Position numbers and translations under genes: made by a program. Positions 7,478-10,674 of a DNA stretch of 10,674 bases are shown piece by piece. The notes under the pieces were generated by a model. That model was not told the origin of the DNA, made no database searches, and saw nothing but the letters and a program-made list of their open reading frames with translations. The DNA is taken from the NCBI GenBank assembly GCA_005889285.1, contig VBFF01000164.1:1-10674 (forward strand). The letters are read 5' to 3'. Position 1 is the stretch's first letter, and each line of letters starts with the position of its first letter. Source of the stretch: Chloroflexota bacterium (GTDB lineage: Bacteria; Chloroflexota; Dormibacteria; CF-121).

Positions 7478-8307
7478 CTCGCGGCTTCTCCCGCGGTCGA
7501 AGGCGTCTCTGCCGGCTGCGGCTGCGGTGGCCTCGCCAGGCGCTCTTTGCGCAGAAGGTAGGCGATCACCGGCAGGGCAAGCGCGATGACGACGAGTGAC
7601 GTCACCTGGGCCTGCTTCAAGCCGCCGAGGATCACGACGTTGTCGCGGACGAAGAAGATGAAGAACTGGCTGACCGAGTAGAGGACGATGTAGAGCATGG
7701 CGAGCATCCCCTCGGGATGGATCCGCGTGCGGAGATTCCACAGCAGAAGGAAGAGCCCGAGGCTGATCAGCAGCTCGTAGAGGCTCGCCGGCTGGACGGG
7801 CACGTTGGGCGTCGCGAACGTGTGGGGATTCGTGTACTCGAAGCCCCAGCCGTTCGTCTTGTAGCCGACGATGTCCCCATTGATAATGTTGCCGATGCGG
7901 CCGATCGCCTGGCCGATCGTCATGCCGAGCGCGCCGACGTCGAGCAGGCTCCAGAACGGGATCTTCCAGCGCCAGGACGAGATGGCGACGGCCAGCGCAC
8001 CGCCGAACATGGCGCCGAAGAAGGCCATGCCGCCCTGCCAGACCGCGATGATCTGGGCCGGGTGGTGCAGGAAGAAGCTGGGGTCGTTCTGGACGACGTA
8101 ATAGAGGCGCCCTCCGGCGATGCCGAGCACGGCCGCCAGCAAGGCGACGTTCATCAACTGGTCCCTGTCGATCCCTCGGCGTGGCGCGTCGCGAAGCGCG
8201 ACCTGGATCCCTACGTAGAGTCCGATCGCGATCATGATCCCGTACCAGTGGATCTTGAGCCCGCCGATCGATACGAGCACCGGATCGATTGGGATCTTAA
8301 CTAGCAC
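7474..8307 (-). CDS. lgt: Lgt, phosphatidylglycerol-prolipoprotein diacylglyceryl transferase
   Basis: Lgt transfers diacylglycerol from phosphatidylglycerol to the lipobox Cys of prolipoproteins, the first step of lipoprotein maturation, in the cytoplasmic membrane. The 277 residues match family length, with about seven hydrophobic segments. Family marks visible: HWYG at 20-23, GGRLYYV at 65-71, WQGGMAFFG at 90-98, the signature GRIGNIINGD at 136-145 (R137, N140, N143), QPASLYE at 172-178, and R221 in FFVRD. At the position equivalent to E. coli His103 (GGxSFHGG) this protein has Phe97; Tyr is a frequent substitute in other Lgt proteins, so this is a variant rather than evidence of inactivity. 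The C-terminus is a Pro/Ala-rich cytoplasmic-type tail. The start GTG at 8305-8307 places M-L-V-K-I-P-I-D-P correctly for the family. No Shine-Dalgarno site is seen, but a TAAACT -10 box ends six bases upstream, so the mRNA is probably leaderless. It diverges from whiA. Confidence 0.95.
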   Translation of the reverse strand: MLVKIPIDPVLVSIGGLKIHWYGIMIAIGLYVGIQVALRDAPRRGIDRDQLMNVALLAAVLGIAGGRLYYVVQNDPSFFLHHPAQIIAVWQGGMAFFGAMFGGALAVAISSWRWKIPFWSLLDVGALGMTIGQAIGRIGNIINGDIVGYKTNGWGFEYTNPHTFATPNVPVQPASLYELLISLGLFLLLWNLRTRIHPEGMLAMLYIVLYSVSQFFIFFVRDNVVILGGLKQAQVTSLVVIALALPVIAYLLRKERLARPPQPQPAETPSTAGEAAS

Positions 8308-8313
8308 CGACCA

Positions 8314-8319
8314 AGTTTA
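8314..8319 (-). promoter_or_regulatory. lgt -10 box (TAAACT), probable leaderless promoter
   Basis: Read on the minus strand, TAAACT (TANNNT type) is followed by six bases and then GTG of lgt, placing the transcription start at the start codon. TTGACC, a good -35 match, lies 15 bases further upstream (plus-strand 8335-8340), slightly shorter than the usual 16-18 spacing, and falls inside whiA coding sequence. The box overlaps the whiA -10 candidate on the other strand. Confidence 0.45.
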
Positions 8320-8321
8320 AT
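8316..8321 (+). promoter_or_regulatory. whiA -10 box (TTTAAT)
   Basis: TTTAAT matches TATAAT at five of six positions and stands out in a GC-rich setting. Eight bases separate it from ATG 8330, suggesting a leaderless or nearly leaderless whiA mRNA and favouring ATG 8330 over GTG 8324, which would be only two bases away. No clear -35 is visible. It shares four bases with the opposite-strand lgt -10. Confidence 0.4.
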
Positions 8322-8329
8322 GTGTGGCA

Positions 8330-9187
8330 ATGACGGTCAAGGCGTCTTTCACCGATGAGGTGAAGGCGGAACTCGCCAATGTCCAACCGGCACGTCCGTG
8401 CTGCCAGGAAGCGGAGCTGACGGCCATGGTCGAGGCGCTCGTCGGCGCGAGCGATGGTGCGCCGTTGACGCTGCGCATCCCGCGAAATGCCGTGGCGCGC
8501 AAGGTCGTCCACCTGGCCAAAGTCGCCGGCGGCCGGGTGGAGACCGTCCGCAAGGGGGCCACGGAGAAACGGCCCAGCTACCGCCTCCGGCTTACGCTCC
8601 CGTCGGGGCGGGGCTCAGCGGACGCCTGCTGTGCCCGGGCCATCCTGCGCGGGACCTTTCTGGCGCGCGGCGTGTTGGGGAATCCCGCGGACGCCTACCA
8701 CCTGGAGATGGCGCTGCCCGCGGGCGGCACCGCGCTGGTGAGCAGCGGCGCGGCACGCGCCGGCATCGCCCTCAAGCGCACCAGGCGCCGCGGCCGGACG
8801 GTCTATTACCTGAAAGGCGCCGATCCGATCTCCCGGATGCTCGGGTTGATGGGCGCGAACCGCGCGGTGATGCGCTTCGAGAACGACCGCATCCTGCGTG
8901 ACATGCGAAGCCAGGCCAACCGGCGGGCCAACGGCGAGACCGCGAACATGGACAAGCGGCTACGCGCCGCGCTCCAACAACGCGAGGCGATCCGGCGGCT
9001 CAAGGCGCGTGACAACCGCCTGCAGTCGTTGCCGCCGGCGCTGCGTGAGGTGGCCGAGCTGCGCCTGGCACATCCGCGCGCCGGCCTGCGCGAGCTCGCC
9101 CAGGTAGCCCAGGTGAGCAAGTCGGCAGTCGCCAATCGCTTGCGCCGGCTGGTTGGGCTGGCGAATCGAAATGGTCTAATAGATTGA
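8330..9187 (+). CDS. whiA: WhiA-type DNA-binding protein
   Basis: WhiA is a conserved DNA-binding protein of monoderm bacteria. In Streptomyces it works with WhiB as a sporulation regulator; in Bacillus it influences division and chromosome segregation. The N-terminal half has the degenerate LAGLIDADG homing-endonuclease-like fold (RAILRGTFLARG at 103-114, then YHLEM). The family landmark NRRANGETANMDK begins at 197, LPPALREVAELRL follows, and the C-terminal helix-turn-helix is LRELAQVAQVSKSAVANRL from 253. At 285 residues it is a little shorter than the common 300-330. It has no visible nuclease active site, as is normal for the family. I prefer ATG 8330 because of the spacing to TTTAAT; GTG 8324 would add two residues. 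In Actinobacteria and Firmicutes whiA usually follows rapZ and yvcK and precedes gap; here gap and pgk follow but rapZ and yvcK are not adjacent. Confidence 0.93.
   Translation: MTVKASFTDEVKAELANVQPARPCCQEAELTAMVEALVGASDGAPLTLRIPRNAVARKVVHLAKVAGGRVETVRKGATEKRPSYRLRLTLPSGRGSADACCARAILRGTFLARGVLGNPADAYHLEMALPAGGTALVSSGAARAGIALKRTRRRGRTVYYLKGADPISRMLGLMGANRAVMRFENDRILRDMRSQANRRANGETANMDKRLRAALQQREAIRRLKARDNRLQSLPPALREVAELRLAHPRAGLRELAQVAQVSKSAVANRLRRLVGLANRNGLID
9153..9180 (+). promoter_or_regulatory. Candidate promoter for gap-pgk within the whiA 3' end
   Basis: TTGGGC at 9153-9158 and TCTAAT at 9175-9180 are separated by 16 bases and lie in an AT-rich island at the last whiA codons. A start near 9187 would give gap a leader of roughly 58 bases containing the hairpin and ribosome site. 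TAGATT at 9180-9185 is an alternative -10. The call rests on motif resemblance alone; read-through from whiA is the alternative. Confidence 0.28.
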
Positions 9188-9188
9188 G

Positions 9189-9204
9189 CGCGGGAACTCC
9201 CGCG
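9189..9204 (+). other. Hairpin in the gap leader
   Basis: CGCGGG at 9189-9194 pairs perfectly with CCCGCG at 9199-9204 around an AACT loop, directly after the whiA stop. No T-run follows, so it is not a standard terminator. It could stabilise the 5' end of a gap-pgk message or define the 3' end of a processed whiA message. Confidence 0.4.
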
Positions 9205-9211
9205 ACCCTGA

Positions 9212-10674
<1,463 letters not shown>

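Noticed and set aside
5558..7741. 727-residue minus-strand open frame opposite the double-receiver gene
   Set aside because: Its translation has no recognisable domain and is Arg/Leu/Val/Asp-biased, as expected for the complement of a GC-rich gene. The plus strand encodes clear receiver domains, and the frame also runs into uvrC and lgt.
7717..8304. 195-residue plus-strand frame opposite lgt
   Set aside because: The opposite strand encodes a full Lgt with its signature. This frame is a charged low-complexity shadow.
9189..9204. Intrinsic terminator after whiA
   Set aside because: The stem is good but short, and the following bases are ACCCTGACG, with no T-run.

Overview
The window is GC-rich throughout, with G or C at most third codon positions and only short AT-rich islands at a few gene starts. 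All nine genes are chromosomal. I see no insertion sequence, phage gene, tRNA, rRNA or CRISPR array. A whiA-gap-pgk block downstream of uvr genes is typical of monoderm Terrabacteria such as Actinobacteria, Firmicutes and Chloroflexota relatives. High GC, GTG starts and several apparently leaderless genes point to a high-GC actinobacterial, Chloroflexota or Dormibacterota-like lineage. That placement is inference; the sequence alone does not settle the phylum.

Layout. Positions 1-5574 hold a nucleotide excision repair operon: the 3' end of uvrB, then uvrA (starts overlap by 8 bp), then uvrC (4 bp gap). All three subunits of the UvrABC excinuclease are therefore apparently co-transcribed. Thirteen bases after uvrC is a 52-residue gene encoding only the four-cysteine zinc-binding domain known from the N-terminus of ClpX, without the AAA+ ATPase. 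At 5804-7477 lies a 557-residue signalling protein: a long coiled coil, a histidine-kinase-like dimerisation hairpin with no ATPase domain, and two response-regulator receiver domains in tandem. Its stop codon overlaps that of lgt, which runs on the minus strand (7474-8307) and encodes prolipoprotein diacylglyceryl transferase.

lgt and whiA diverge from a gap of about 20 bp. A single AT-rich octamer there supplies plausible -10 boxes for both directions. whiA is followed by a 57-bp leader with a hairpin and a strong Shine-Dalgarno site, then gap and the 5' part of pgk, two consecutive glycolytic enzymes. pgk has no ATG, GTG or TTG start and most likely begins at a CTG overlapping the gap stop codon.

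No gene-free stretch exceeds 300 bases. The two longest gaps, 5747-5803 and 9188-9244, are 57 bp each and hold an imperfect palindrome and the gap leader respectively. The least ordinary items are the stand-alone ClpX-type zinc finger, the kinase-less DHp plus double-receiver protein, the overlapping divergent promoters, and the pgk start.
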